From Streptomyces sp. NRRL F-5123 (GTDB taxonomy: Bacteria; Actinomycetota; Actinomycetes; Streptomycetales; Streptomycetaceae): DNA of 64,000 nt. The notes beneath the pieces were generated by a model, which worked only from the letters and a program-made list of their open reading frames with translations, was not told where the DNA came from and did not search any database. The stretch is from contig NZ_JOHY01000004.1 in NCBI RefSeq assembly GCF_000721495.1, forward strand, positions 124,001 to 188,000, given 5' to 3'. Both the position numbers and the translations under genes were made by a program. Positions 17,220-27,634 of the stretch are shown here, piece by piece (position 1 is the first letter of the stretch; each line of letters starts with the position of its first letter).

Positions 17220-18112
17220 CCTCGCTTCTCGTCCGCAAGGCGCCCGCGGCGCCCGACGCGGCGGCCGTCGACGCCGGGACGCGGGCCCGCCGCACGGTGG
17301 CCCGGGCGCTGATGTACCTGTCGCTGGTCGCCGCCTGCGCGGTGGTCCTGCTGCCGCTGGTCGCGGTGCTGCTGACGTCGCTCAAGACCTCCCGCGAGAT
17401 GGCCGACGGCAGCGGCGCGCTGACGCCGCCGCACAACTGGCTGAACTACCACAACTACGTGACGGCCTTCCGGGCCGGGAAGATGCTGCGGGCGTTCTGG
17501 AACACCGCCTTCATCCTGGTCTTCTCGATCGCCGGGACGGTGCTGATCGGGTCGATGGCCGCCTACGCGATCGACCGCTTCCGCTTCCGGCTGCGCCGGC
17601 TGGTCGTCGCGCTGTTCCTGATCGGCTCGCTGGTGCCGAGCGTCACCACCCAGGTGGCGACGTTCAAGATCGTGAACAACTTCGGCCTGTACGACAGCCG
17701 GTGGGCGCCGATCCTGCTCTACATGGGCACCGACATCGTCTCGATCTACATCTTCCTCCAGTTCATCCGGGGCATCCCGGTGTCGCTGGACGAGGCGGCG
17801 CGCATCGACGGGGCCAACGCCTTCACCATCTACTGGCGGATCATCCTGCCGCTGCTCAAACCGGCCGTCGCCACCGTCGTCATCATCAAGGGGATCACCG
17901 TCTACAACGACTTCTACATCCCCTTCCTCTACATGCCCTCGGACGGCCTGGGGACGATCTCCACCTCGCTCTTCCGCTTCAAGGGCCCCTTCGGGGCGCA
18001 CTGGGAGGACATCTCGGCGGGCGCGATCCTGGTGATCGTGCCGACGCTGGTGGTCTTCCTCCTCCTCCAGCGCTTCATCTACAACGGGTTCACCCGGGGC
18101 GCGACGAAGTAG
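17216..18112 (+). CDS. Carbohydrate ABC transporter permease 2 (MalG/UgpE type)
   Basis: 298-aa permease with a ~35-residue cytoplasmic N-terminus, six hydrophobic segments and the EAA motif PVSLDEAARIDGANAFTIYW. It pairs with permease 1 to form the channel. The last 23 bp overlap the end of the convergent lacI gene, so transcription of the two units may interfere. Confidence 0.92.
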   Translation: MTSLLVRKAPAAPDAAAVDAGTRARRTVARALMYLSLVAACAVVLLPLVAVLLTSLKTSREMADGSGALTPPHNWLNYHNYVTAFRAGKMLRAFWNTAFILVFSIAGTVLIGSMAAYAIDRFRFRLRRLVVALFLIGSLVPSVTTQVATFKIVNNFGLYDSRWAPILLYMGTDIVSIYIFLQFIRGIPVSLDEAARIDGANAFTIYWRIILPLLKPAVATVVIIKGITVYNDFYIPFLYMPSDGLGTISTSLFRFKGPFGAHWEDISAGAILVIVPTLVVFLLLQRFIYNGFTRGATK

Positions 18113-19163
18113 CGGTACGCGGCGGGGCCGTGCTGCCACGCGGGGTGAGAACCGGCGTGGGGACCGGCCCCGCCCCCGGCCGCCCGCCGCCGAGCAGCGC
18201 CAGCAGCCGACCGGCCACCTCGGCGCCGAAGCCGAAGACGTCATGGCTCATCGCCGACAGCATGGGCCGGGTGAGCCGGCACAGCTGGGAGTCGTCCCAC
18301 GCCAGCAGGGACAGGTCGTCCGGCACCGCGAAGCCCATCTCGGCGGCGACCGACAGGCCGGCGACCGCCATCAGGTCGTTGTCGTAGACCACCGCGGTGG
18401 GGCGGCGGGGCGAGGCCAGCAGCGTACGGGTCGCGCGGGCGCCCTCGGCGCCGGAGAAGTCGGTCTCGACGGTGGTCCACTGCTCCAGCCCCAGCTCGTT
18501 GGCGGCGGCCTCGAAGGCGGCGGACCTGATCGCGGTGTGGCCCAGCTCGGCGGCGCCGCCGACCCGGGCGATCCTGCGGTGGCCGAGCGCGGCCAGGTAG
18601 CGCACGGCGTCCCCGACGGCCGCGGCGTCGTCCGTCCAGGCCGCGGGCAGGCCGCCGGTGAGCGTCGGGTGGCCCACGGCGACGACCGGCATGCCGAGCG
18701 CGGCGATCTCGGCGGGGCGCCGGTCGCCGCGCCGGAAGTCGACCAGGATCGCGCCGGACACCTGCCGCGAGCGCCACCAGGTGCGCTGCACCTCGATCTC
18801 CTCGTCGGGACCGCCGACGACCCGCAGCAGCAGTGAGGCGCCGTGGTCGGCCAGTACGCTCTCGATGCCGGAGATGAACTCCATGTAGAACGGCTCCAGG
18901 CCGAGCATGCGCGCCGGGCGGTCGATGGCCAGGCCGACCGTGTCGACCCGCGCCCCGGACAGGGCGCGGGCCGACAGGCTGGGCTCCCAGCCGAGGGCGC
19001 CGGCCGCGGCCAGCACCCGGGCGCGGGTCGCCTCGGACACGCCGGGGCGGCCGTTGAAGGCCATCGACACCGCCCCCTTGGACACGCCCGCGAGGGCGGC
19101 GACGTCGTTGATCGTGGGGCGCGGCGGTGGCGGGCCGCCGCCCGGGAGGGCCGGACCGCTCAC
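18090..19163 (-). CDS. LacI-family transcriptional repressor
   Basis: 357-aa regulator. The N-terminal helix-turn-helix is INDVAALAGVSKGAVSMAFN with the hinge helix SLSARALSGA; the rest is a periplasmic-binding-like sugar sensor ending VFGFGAEVAGRLLALL. The GTG overlaps the mannosidase stop (GTGA), so repressor and enzyme are co-translated and the repressor probably controls its own operon and the divergently placed importer. Matching operator-like repeats lie in both promoter regions. The inducer is likely a mannobiose-type sugar, by inference. Confidence 0.9.
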   Translation of the reverse strand: MSGPALPGGGPPPPRPTINDVAALAGVSKGAVSMAFNGRPGVSEATRARVLAAAGALGWEPSLSARALSGARVDTVGLAIDRPARMLGLEPFYMEFISGIESVLADHGASLLLRVVGGPDEEIEVQRTWWRSRQVSGAILVDFRRGDRRPAEIAALGMPVVAVGHPTLTGGLPAAWTDDAAAVGDAVRYLAALGHRRIARVGGAAELGHTAIRSAAFEAAANELGLEQWTTVETDFSGAEGARATRTLLASPRRPTAVVYDNDLMAVAGLSVAAEMGFAVPDDLSLLAWDDSQLCRLTRPMLSAMSHDVFGFGAEVAGRLLALLGGGRPGAGPVPTPVLTPRGSTAPPRTATSSRPG

Positions 19164-21706
19164 CGGCCGCGGGCTCCGCCGTCGTCTGCGGCGGGCTGCC
19201 GTACGGCCGCGTTGACGCTGAACAGCGCGCCGGCGGCGGCCTGCGGGGTGGGGGTGTCCCAGCCGGTGACGGTGAAGACCGCGCTCTCGCCGGGCAGCAG
19301 CGTCGTCAGGCCCCGGTCGGTGCTCGCCCCCGGGGCGAGCCGGTCGGCCTGGAGCAGCAGGTCGCGCAGCAGGACGCGGGCGGTGACGGTGACCTGGGCG
19401 GTGCCGTCGGGTCGGACGGCGAGATCGAGGTCCCAGGCGGGCTCGGGGTAGGCGAAGTCCTTGTCCCGGACCGGGAACCACCAGGCGCGCTCGGCGCCGG
19501 CCCGCACCGTCAGCAGCTCCTTGCCGCCCTCGGCGGCGGGCAGCAGCTCGTCGGGTACGGGCAGCTCGGCGACGGTCCTGGGCGCGGCGGCGAAGGGCAG
19601 CCGGGCCTCGGCGAGCACGGTGCCGTCCACCGCGACGCGGCGCAGCACCGCCTCCCCGGTCCACTCCCCCGCCGCCTGGTTGACCAGGGCCGCGACCCGC
19701 CCGCCGGGCCGGTCCTGCACGGTGACGAGCCGGTCGGCGTACAGGCGGGCGAGCTCGTGGTAGAGCGGTTTGGGGCGCTCGTCGCCGTCGATCGCGGCCC
19801 AGGACGTCACCGGCCAGCAGTCGTTGAGCTGCCAGACCACGGTGCCGGCGCAGCGCGGCCAGTGCGAGCGCCAGTGCTCGATGCCGGTGGCGATCGCGCG
19901 GGCCTGGTTGACCTGGGTCAGGTAGTGCCAGGTGTCGAAGTCGGCGGGGACGGGGAAGTGCCGGGCGAGGCCCCGGTCGAGCTTGCCGTTGCCGTCCTCG
20001 GCCTTCTGGTGGTGCAGCATGCCGGGCGAGTCCGGGGCCAGCGGCTCGTCGCTCAGCGCGCGGCGGGCGGTGGCGTACGCCGGCGGGGCCTGCCAGCCGA
20101 ACTCGGCGACGAAGCGGGGCACGCTGCCGAGGTAGTCGGTGTAGTCCTGGCGGTTCCACACCTCCCAGGAATGGGCGGTGCCGTGCCGCGGGTCGTTGGG
20201 GTGGTGGTCCCACGAGCCCGACCAGGGGCTGCCGGCCCAGTAGGGGCGGGTCGGGTCGGTCTCGGCGACGACGCGGGGCAGCAGGCCCAGGTAGTAGCCC
20301 TCGCCCCAGGAGTCGCCGGCCAGCTCGGACTCCCAGTCCCAGTCGCGGAAGCCCCAGAGGTTCTCGTTGTTGCCGTTCCAGAGCACCAGGCTCGGGTGCG
20401 GGGCGAGCCGGGAGACGTTCTCCCGGGCCTCGGCCTCGACCTCGGAGCGCAGCGGCTGCTCCTCCGGGTAGGCCGCGCACGCGAAGGGGAAGTCCTGCCA
20501 CACCATCAGGCCCAGCTCGTCGCAGGCGTCGTAGAAGTCGTCGCTCTCGTAGAGCCCGCCGCCCCACACCCGCACCAGGTCCACGCCCGCGTCCGCGGCC
20601 TGCCGCAGCCGGCGGCGGTAGCGGGCGGCGTCGACGCGGGTGGGCAGCACGTCGTCGGGGATCCAGTTGACGCCGCGGGCGAAGACGGGGGTGCCGTTGA
20701 CGGCCAGGGTGAAGGCGCTTCCGTGCGCGTCGGGCGAGGTGTCGAGGGTGACGGTGCGGAAGCCGACGCGGCGCTGCCAGCGGTCGAGGGTGCCGTCCTC
20801 CTCCGGGGCCGCCGCGGGGTCGGTCAGGGTGACCTCGCAGTCGTAGCGGGGCTGCTCGCCGTAGCCGCGCGGCCACCACAGCTGCGGGGCGGGGACCTCG
20901 GCGACGGCGGTGACGCGGACGGCGCCGGGCGGCACGGTGGTCTCCGTGCTGTGCTCGCCCACCCGCAGCCGGACCACCAGCGGGCGGCCGGACCCGGAGG
21001 CGGTGCGCTCCAGCTCGACACGGGCCTCGACCCGGCCCGCCGCGCCCGCGACGGTCACCAGCGGGGTGACACGGGCCAGCCGGGCGGTCGACCAGTGCTC
21101 CAGCCTGACCGGCTTCCAGATCCCGGCGGTGACCAGGGTCGGGCCCCAGTCCCAGCCGAAGGAGCAGGCCATCTTGCGGATGTACTGGAAGGGCTCGGAG
21201 TAGGAGTTGGGCCGGTCGCCGAGCAGGTCGCGTACGCGCTCGGCCTCGGTGTAGGCCGAGGTGAAGGCGACGGTCAGGGGAATCCGCGCCGCGGGCGAGC
21301 GGTGCGCGGTGACGTCGAAGCGGTAGCCGCGGTGCATGTTGCGGGTGCTGCCGAGCGCGGTGCCGCCGAGGGCGACGGCGGCGGCGGTGTCGAGGCCGTC
21401 GAAGACGAGGTCGCTGCGCTCGTGGGCGGTCGTGACGGGCGGCAGCACGGACTCGTAGGTCCAGTCGGCGCGGCCGACCCAGGAGGCGGCGGTCTCGTTG
21501 CGGTCGAGGAAGGGGTCGGCCAGCAGGCCGGCTGCGAGCAGGTCGGTGTGGACGCAGCCCGGTACGACGGCCGGCACGGTTTCGCCGGCGCCCGGCCCTG
21601 CCGGTGCGGTGGCGCTCGCGCCCGCCGCTGCGCTTCCGGTCGCGGTCGCGCTTGCGCGCGGCAGGCGGAGGCTCCAGCCGTCGACCAGTGGCGTGACGTC
21701 CTTCAC
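19160..21706 (-). CDS. Glycoside hydrolase family 2 beta-mannosidase
   Basis: 848-aa cytoplasmic GH2 enzyme releasing mannose from the non-reducing end of beta-mannosides. The order is a jelly-roll N-terminus (VPGCVHTDLLAAGLL, typical of mannosidases), an Ig-like domain, then the TIM barrel with acid/base Glu448 in LWNGNNEN and nucleophile Glu535 in VAEFGWQ, 87 residues apart as expected. No signal peptide is present, so substrates must be imported, which the adjacent ABC system would do. The GTG start follows AAAGGAG. A short Ala/Gly insertion near residues 20-40 is low complexity. Confidence 0.92.
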   Translation of the reverse strand: MKDVTPLVDGWSLRLPRASATATGSAAAGASATAPAGPGAGETVPAVVPGCVHTDLLAAGLLADPFLDRNETAASWVGRADWTYESVLPPVTTAHERSDLVFDGLDTAAAVALGGTALGSTRNMHRGYRFDVTAHRSPAARIPLTVAFTSAYTEAERVRDLLGDRPNSYSEPFQYIRKMACSFGWDWGPTLVTAGIWKPVRLEHWSTARLARVTPLVTVAGAAGRVEARVELERTASGSGRPLVVRLRVGEHSTETTVPPGAVRVTAVAEVPAPQLWWPRGYGEQPRYDCEVTLTDPAAAPEEDGTLDRWQRRVGFRTVTLDTSPDAHGSAFTLAVNGTPVFARGVNWIPDDVLPTRVDAARYRRRLRQAADAGVDLVRVWGGGLYESDDFYDACDELGLMVWQDFPFACAAYPEEQPLRSEVEAEARENVSRLAPHPSLVLWNGNNENLWGFRDWDWESELAGDSWGEGYYLGLLPRVVAETDPTRPYWAGSPWSGSWDHHPNDPRHGTAHSWEVWNRQDYTDYLGSVPRFVAEFGWQAPPAYATARRALSDEPLAPDSPGMLHHQKAEDGNGKLDRGLARHFPVPADFDTWHYLTQVNQARAIATGIEHWRSHWPRCAGTVVWQLNDCWPVTSWAAIDGDERPKPLYHELARLYADRLVTVQDRPGGRVAALVNQAAGEWTGEAVLRRVAVDGTVLAEARLPFAAAPRTVAELPVPDELLPAAEGGKELLTVRAGAERAWWFPVRDKDFAYPEPAWDLDLAVRPDGTAQVTVTARVLLRDLLLQADRLAPGASTDRGLTTLLPGESAVFTVTGWDTPTPQAAAGALFSVNAAVRQPAADDGGARGR

Positions 21707-21743
21707 TCGCTTCTCCTTTGCCTACGGCGGCGACTGGCGTATT

Positions 21744-21817
21744 AAACGGTAAAGCACGTCAAGCGCTGATGGGAAGCGTGTGTTTCGCGCCTGGGCGGCA
21801 CATTTACTGAACCGATA
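21744..21817 (-). promoter_or_regulatory. LacI-type operator repeats upstream of beta-mannosidase
   Basis: AAACGGTAAAGCA (21744-21756) matches TAACGGTTAAGCA of the importer promoter at 11 of 13 positions, and GAACCGATA (21809-21817) is identical to the element at 14868. Both lie within ~110 bp upstream of the mannosidase GTG. Confidence 0.55.
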
Positions 21818-21886
21818 CAGGTCGCTCCGCGGGCGCGCGCCTCTTCCGCTCCGGGCTGCCACTCGCGGTGGCGTGCGCGATCGTCC

Positions 21887-22027
21887 GCCGGTGGGCGGTC
21901 GCCCGCGCGATTCCCCGCGCCCCCCCTGACAACGGCTCGCCCTCCCCGGGCAGGGGCGATGCGTACGACGGCGCCGCAACAGGGGCGCGGGGAACCGCGC
22001 GCCCGGCCACCCGCCGGTGGGTGGCCG
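21887..22027. repeat. Long imperfect inverted repeat (Streptomyces-type intergenic palindrome)
   Basis: The left arm around CGCGCGATTCCCCGCGCCCC (from 21904) pairs with the right arm AGGGGCGCGGGGAACCGCGCG (21981-22001). Pairing extends outward through a GGGCGGTCGCCC / GGCCACCC region, with ~55 nt between arms. The GTTCCCCGCGCCCCT-type core is, from memory, widespread between Streptomyces genes. Role unknown; it may act as a terminator for the membrane-protein operon, which ends at 22082. Confidence 0.55.
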
Positions 22028-22081
22028 CGGGGCCCACCGCACCAGGCACCCCCCGAGCGCGACCGGCCCCCCGGAGGGGGT

Positions 22082-22606
22082 TCAGCGGTGGCGGAGGGCC
22101 AGGGCCACGCAGGTGGTGGTCGCGGCGATCGCGAGGGCCGCGGGGAGGCGGGCCCACGAGGTGTCGGCGAGCGGGGCCTGGGCTGCGGCGAAGGTCACGG
22201 CGCAGGCCGCGGCCGCGGCGGCCGCGGGCCGGAGGCGGTCGGTGCCCGGCGGGGCCGACGCGCTCATCGTCCAGGCGTCGGTGACGAGCAGGTACGCGGC
22301 CAGCAGGCCGACCACGCACGCGGCGAGCCACACCGCGGGCGCGGTGACCGCGGCGAGGAGCACCGCCCCCGCCGGCAGCAGCGTGTTGCGGCGGTGGACG
22401 GCGACGTCCTTCCAGCGCATGGACGACAGCACGGGCCGGGTGTCGACCATCGGCGCGGCCCACCACGCCGCGGCCACCGCGGCGACGACGAGGAGCCAGC
22501 CGATCCGCGGCCCGGTCACGGTGCGCGGCGGGTTGCAGGCGGCGACCGCGAGTGCAGCCCCGAGGACGCGGGCGGTCAGCCGGTGGGCGCCCGGTGTGCG
22601 GCTCAT
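22082..22606 (-). CDS. Hypothetical membrane protein of the MoxR/DUF58 operon
   Basis: 174-aa protein with about five hydrophobic segments (RIGWLLVVAAVAAAWWAAP, LLPAGAVLLAAVTAPAVWLA, LLAAYLLVTDAW and the C-terminal pair). The family is not recognised. The ATG overlaps the DUF58 stop (ATGA), so it is the last gene of the moxR operon. Homologues in this position are probably envelope proteins working with DUF58; function unknown. Confidence 0.7.
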   Translation of the reverse strand: MSRTPGAHRLTARVLGAALAVAACNPPRTVTGPRIGWLLVVAAVAAAWWAAPMVDTRPVLSSMRWKDVAVHRRNTLLPAGAVLLAAVTAPAVWLAACVVGLLAAYLLVTDAWTMSASAPPGTDRLRPAAAAAAACAVTFAAAQAPLADTSWARLPAALAIAATTTCVALALRHR

Positions 22607-23945
22607 CGGCTTCCTCCGCGGATCCGGGTGCGCAGCAGCGGCGCGAGGGCGAGGTCGAGCGTCTCGCCGGGGGTGTGGGTGACGACGGCGATGCCGCGTT
22701 CGGTGAGCGCGAAGCGCATCGCCTCCCGGTCGGCGCGCCACAGCCGCAGGGCGAGCTGGGCGCGGGTGTCGCCGGGTTCGGCGGCCGGGTCCCCGCTGGG
22801 GATCTCCACCACGACGAGCGGGTTGGCCCGCGACCTGACCTGGTCGAGGACGTCGAGGATGCGCTGGTCGGTGAGCGGCGTGAAGACGTAGACGAGCGCG
22901 TTCTCCGGCAGCGCGGGCGGCGGCAGGCGGCGCAGGCCGGTCGTGCGGTAGCCGAGGTCCTTGCGGACGTCGAGGACGCTCTCCACGATCCGGTAGAAGT
23001 ACGTCTGGCCGCTGCCCGGCTGGAGCCAGCGGGTGGCGCCGCCGACCGAGACGACGCCGATGCGGTCGTTCGTGCGCAGGTAGGCGCGGACGAGCCCGGC
23101 GGCTGCGCGGAAGGTCTCGTCGAGCGAGGACGCCCCGGTCGCGGGGTCGCGGACGTCGGCGAGCACGTCGAGCAGCACGACGGTGTCGGAGGCCTTCTCC
23201 GCGGCGAACTGGTGGAGCTGCAGCTCACCGCGCCGGGTGGTCGCGGGCCAGTGGATGCGCCGCTGCCGGTCGCCGACGACGTACGGGTGGACGCCGGTGA
23301 CCTCGACGCCCTCGCCGCGCTGTGTGGAGGTGTGCTCGCCCAGGCGCTGCGGCAGCCGGACCGGGATGGGCGTGACGGCGGCTGCGCTGGGGACGGGGAA
23401 GACCGCGACCTCCCCCAGGTCGACGCGGACGGTGCGGCGGGCGGCGCCGCCCGCGTCGTAGACGTCGACGTCTACGGTGCCGACGCTCCAGCGGCCCCAG
23501 CGCTCCGCGGTGCAGAGCAGCGTCAGGTGCCGCGGGCCGGTCCTGAGGTCGTCCAGGCGCAGGCCGGGGCCCGGGGTGATGCCCGGGTCGAGGCGCCCGG
23601 CGGTGCCGTCGAGGCCGAGGGTGACGGTGACGGTGAGCTGCTCGCCCTCGAAGCAGCGGCGCGGCTGGACGTCCACGACCGGGTCGATCCGCCGCGGGCG
23701 GGTGCCGGCGGGCAGCGCGAGGGCCAGCAGCGCGAGCGGTGCGGCCGCCGCGGCGAGCAGCCACGCGTGCCCGGTGACCAGGGCGGCGGCGACCGCGACG
23801 GCGGCGACGGTGCCGTACCGCAGCGCGCTCTCCGAGGCCCGCCACCCGGGCGGTGGCGGGCTGGGCGGCTCGGTGGGCCCGCCGTCGGAGACGTCGCGGC
23901 CGCCGAGCGCCCGCTCGACGGCCGCGGACCGGCCGGTCCCGGCCG

Positions 23946-23949
<4 letters not shown>
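22603..23949 (-). CDS. DUF58 domain protein
   Basis: 448-aa protein with two N-terminal membrane helices (YGTVAAVAVAAALVTG, WLLAAAAAPLALLALAL), a beta-rich region, the DUF58 signature VVGDRQRRIHWPATTRRGEL, and a vWA-like segment DTVVLLDVLADV. DUF58 proteins are nearly always paired with MoxR ATPases, in operons thought to assemble or activate membrane or surface complexes. The ATG overlaps the moxR stop (ATGA). Confidence 0.88.
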
Positions 23950-24959
<1,010 letters not shown>

Positions 24960-25013
24960 GTGCGGTTCCTCACCTTGCCTGGACGTGGGACGGGCGGCGG
25001 GGCGCGGGCGCGG

Positions 25014-25529
25014 TCACAGCGCCTCCAGCCGGTCGAGCAGGGCGCGCAGCACCCGCTCGGGGTGGTCGGGTGGCCGCGCGGGGCGGCGGTGCGGGTCGAT
25101 CCAGGGCCACAGGTCGGCGCCGACCAGGGCCTTGGCCCGCTCGGGTTGGCGGTGCAGGTGCACGCCGTGCCGCTCGGCGAGCCGGGCGGCGAAGAGCCGC
25201 TGGAGCTGCGGGCGGAGCGTGGCGGCGAAGTGCACGTCGGCGCCGTCGCCGATCGACTTGTCGACGATGCGCTGCCACTCGCCGAGCGCGGGCGCGCGGC
25301 TGCCGAGCAGCCGTACGTTCCGCCGGAAGCCGCTGTCCTGGGCGCTCGCGCCGGTGGCGTAGCGGGCGACGGCCAGGCCCGCGACGGTGCACACGGCCAG
25401 TGCGGCGGCGGCGCCGGCCGGCCCCTCGGCGAGGGCGAGCACGACGACGGCGGCCACGCCGGCCGCGCCCAGCCGGAGCAGCGAGTGGCGTACGGAGCCG
25501 GGGGCGCCGGGCTCGGGCGGCTCGTTCAC
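25014..25529 (-). CDS. Hypothetical membrane protein of the MoxR operon
   Basis: 171-aa protein with two adjacent N-terminal hydrophobic segments (LGAAGVAAVVVLALAEGPA, AALAVCTVAGLAVARYA) and a soluble C-terminus rich in Arg and Pro (PWIDPHRRPARPPDHPERV). Family not recognised by name, but proteins of this shape lie between DUF4129 and MoxR genes in many actinobacteria. The GTG overlaps the DUF4129 stop (GTGA). Confidence 0.75.
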   Translation of the reverse strand: MNEPPEPGAPGSVRHSLLRLGAAGVAAVVVLALAEGPAGAAAALAVCTVAGLAVARYATGASAQDSGFRRNVRLLGSRAPALGEWQRIVDKSIGDGADVHFAATLRPQLQRLFAARLAERHGVHLHRQPERAKALVGADLWPWIDPHRRPARPPDHPERVLRALLDRLEAL

Positions 25530-26626
25530 CGGTGGGCTCCCGTCGTCGGCTGCGGTCCGCGGCCCCGCGGGCGGTCGGCGGGCGCGGCGGCCGGGTCCCC
25601 GGCCTCTGCTTCCGCAGCCGCGCGGGCGGCTGCCTCGGCGAGCTGGGCGGCGATGGCGTCCAGCGCGGCGGCGGCGCGGTCGCGGTGGGTGGTGTCCATG
25701 GGGTGGGTGGAGTAGCGGGCCTCGCGGAAGAGCGCGGTCAGGTCGGCGGCGTGCGGGCCGCCGAGCAGGCCGCTGCCGGCGGCGCGCTCCAGCAGGTCCT
25801 GCGGGCTGTCGGAGGCGCGGCGGGCGACGCCGGACCCGGCCAGGGACCGTTCCATGGCGGCGTAGCAGGCGATGACGGCGGCGCGCGGGTCGCCGTCGCC
25901 GAGCAGCGCGCGGCGGCCGGAGTCGACTGCCTCGGCGAGCGCCTCCTGCTCGTCGGGCTCGTGGGAGTAGGGCTCCAGCACCTCCCGCGTCGCGGGCCGG
26001 TACAGCTGGCGCCAGAGCGTGTATCCCGCGACGAGCAGCACGGCCGCGAGCGCCACGAGGGCCAGCACGACCACCAGGTGCGGGATGGTGATCGACGATC
26101 CGTGGCGGGGCTTGTGCGTCGGGAGTACGTGGACCGGGGAGGGGGTGCCGTGGCCCGTGACGACGGTGGCGGGAGTGTCCGGCGGCGGGGTGGCCGAGGA
26201 GTGCGGGAAGGGATGATTGAGGAGCAGCAGCAGGGGGACGACGAGGGCGGCGGCGACGAGGGTGACGGTCACCGCGTCGGAGAGCCGCTGCTCGAAGGGC
26301 GGCAGGTCGAAGCGGTGGCCGACGCGGGCCCGGTAGCGGCTGGCCGCCAGCAGTCCGGCGCCCAGGGCGGCCAGCGCCAGCAGCACGACGGCGGCGGTGC
26401 TGTCCAGCGGCCCGCCGCTCTTGGCCAGCAGCGAGTGGCCCGGGTGCAGCAGCACCGCGCCCAGCGCGGTCCCCGCGGCGGCGACCAGCGCGAGCGCGGT
26501 GCCCGCTGCCGCCGTCCTGCTCCCCCGTCCGGTGACCGGTGCCGGCGCGGGGCTTCCCGCCCCGTCCGCCGCCTCCGGCCGCGCCGCCTGCCCGTCCGTC
26601 CCGGCTGTGGCGTCCTGCCCGTCCAC
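25526..26626 (-). CDS. DUF4129 domain membrane protein
   Basis: 366-aa protein with four hydrophobic segments in the first ~200 residues and a soluble DUF4129 domain at the C-terminus (ACYAAMERSLAGSG, SPQDLLERA, LTALFREARYSTHPM). It is the first gene of the five-gene moxR-type operon; its GTG follows GGGGAGG. The family resembles transglutaminase-linked membrane proteins that accompany MoxR/DUF58, hinting at envelope protein processing. Confidence 0.85.
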   Translation of the reverse strand: MDGQDATAGTDGQAARPEAADGAGSPAPAPVTGRGSRTAAAGTALALVAAAGTALGAVLLHPGHSLLAKSGGPLDSTAAVVLLALAALGAGLLAASRYRARVGHRFDLPPFEQRLSDAVTVTLVAAALVVPLLLLLNHPFPHSSATPPPDTPATVVTGHGTPSPVHVLPTHKPRHGSSITIPHLVVVLALVALAAVLLVAGYTLWRQLYRPATREVLEPYSHEPDEQEALAEAVDSGRRALLGDGDPRAAVIACYAAMERSLAGSGVARRASDSPQDLLERAAGSGLLGGPHAADLTALFREARYSTHPMDTTHRDRAAAALDAIAAQLAEAAARAAAEAEAGDPAAAPADRPRGRGPQPTTGAHR

Positions 26627-26799
26627 CGCCGCCTCCCCTCACCCCGAAGCCGGAAGCTTCGCACACGGGTCCGGCAGTGTCAGCATCGGCCCCCTGGCCG
26701 GGACTTCGGCCGGGAAGCCGGCAGGGATTCCGGCCGGGGGCGGTACGGCGGGGCGGCCGGGACGGGGGCGGCGCACGGCACGGGCCCGGAAGGGGGCGG

Positions 26800-27387
26800 T
26801 CAGAAGCGCTGGGCCTTGGCGACCCGCGGGGTGAGGACGGTGCCGCGGTCCTTGGTGGTGAAGGCGATGGTCTGCGCGGTCCTGCCCGCGGCGACGCCGG
26901 TGGCGCCGACGACGGAGCTGTCCACGACGTGGCCGGTGGAGTCGGCGAACTCGACCTTGACCGCGTAGGAGGCCGTCTTGTCCGTGCTGTTCGCGATGCC
27001 GACGACGACCGCGTTCAGCCCGCCGGTCTGCGCGGCCGGCACGCTGGTGAGCTGGACGGAGTCGACGGCGTTGCCCTGGCCGGCGGCCTTGGCGAGGGCC
27101 GCGTCGAAGGCCGCGGCGGCGCCGGTCGCGCCCGCGCCGACCGAGGCGGCGAAGCTGGACGCCGCCGCGGCGGCCGAGGACGCCGCGGACGAGGCGGCCG
27201 CGGCCCCGCTGGAGACCGCCGAGCGCACCGCCGAGGGCAGCTGGGTGCCGGACGGGGAACCTCCGTCCGAGGAGTCGTCGCAGCCGCCGACCAGCACGAG
27301 GCCGCCCGCGGCCGCGGCGACCAGCGCTGCGGCGGTGGCGGCGCGCAGCCGGCCGGCGGCCGGGACGCCTGTCCGGTGTCGGGTCAC
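26800..27387 (-). CDS. Putative lipoprotein with FxLYD-like domain
   Basis: 195-aa protein. A signal peptide ending LVLVGGC gives a lipobox Cys, followed by an Asp/Ser linker and a long Ala/Ser-rich segment (~55-100). The C-terminal ~85 residues (NAVVVGIANSTDKTASYAV, VVGATGVAAGRTAQTI) look like an FxLYD-type beta sandwich. The GTG follows AAGGGGAG. The function is unknown; it is probably anchored outside the membrane, and its low-complexity stretch may span the cell wall. Confidence 0.7.
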   Translation of the reverse strand: MTRHRTGVPAAGRLRAATAAALVAAAAGGLVLVGGCDDSSDGGSPSGTQLPSAVRSAVSSGAAAASSAASSAAAAASSFAASVGAGATGAAAAFDAALAKAAGQGNAVDSVQLTSVPAAQTGGLNAVVVGIANSTDKTASYAVKVEFADSTGHVVDSSVVGATGVAAGRTAQTIAFTTKDRGTVLTPRVAKAQRF

Positions 27388-27634
27388 GGGCTCCCCTTCT
27401 GCTCCACGGGCTGCAGGCCCGGTCCCCCTCACCGTGCGGGGTCCGCGCGCCACCCGCAGCACCCGGCGGGCCGTACGGGTGACCGGCCGCGGCACCCGGG
27501 CGGGACGCCAGCGGGAGGCCGGCGGGACGCCCACAAGCTGCGGGGGGCCGCACATTGATATATCCAGGAAGGGACGACGAGACGCCCCGGGGGACGTCTC
27601 CGGCAGATGTTGCAGCCGCCGAAAGGGCACCGAC

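Noticed and set aside
18090..20879. Open frame joining LacI to an upstream ~570-residue extension
   Set aside because: The extension is an out-of-frame reading of the beta-mannosidase. LacI starts at the GTG that overlaps the mannosidase stop.
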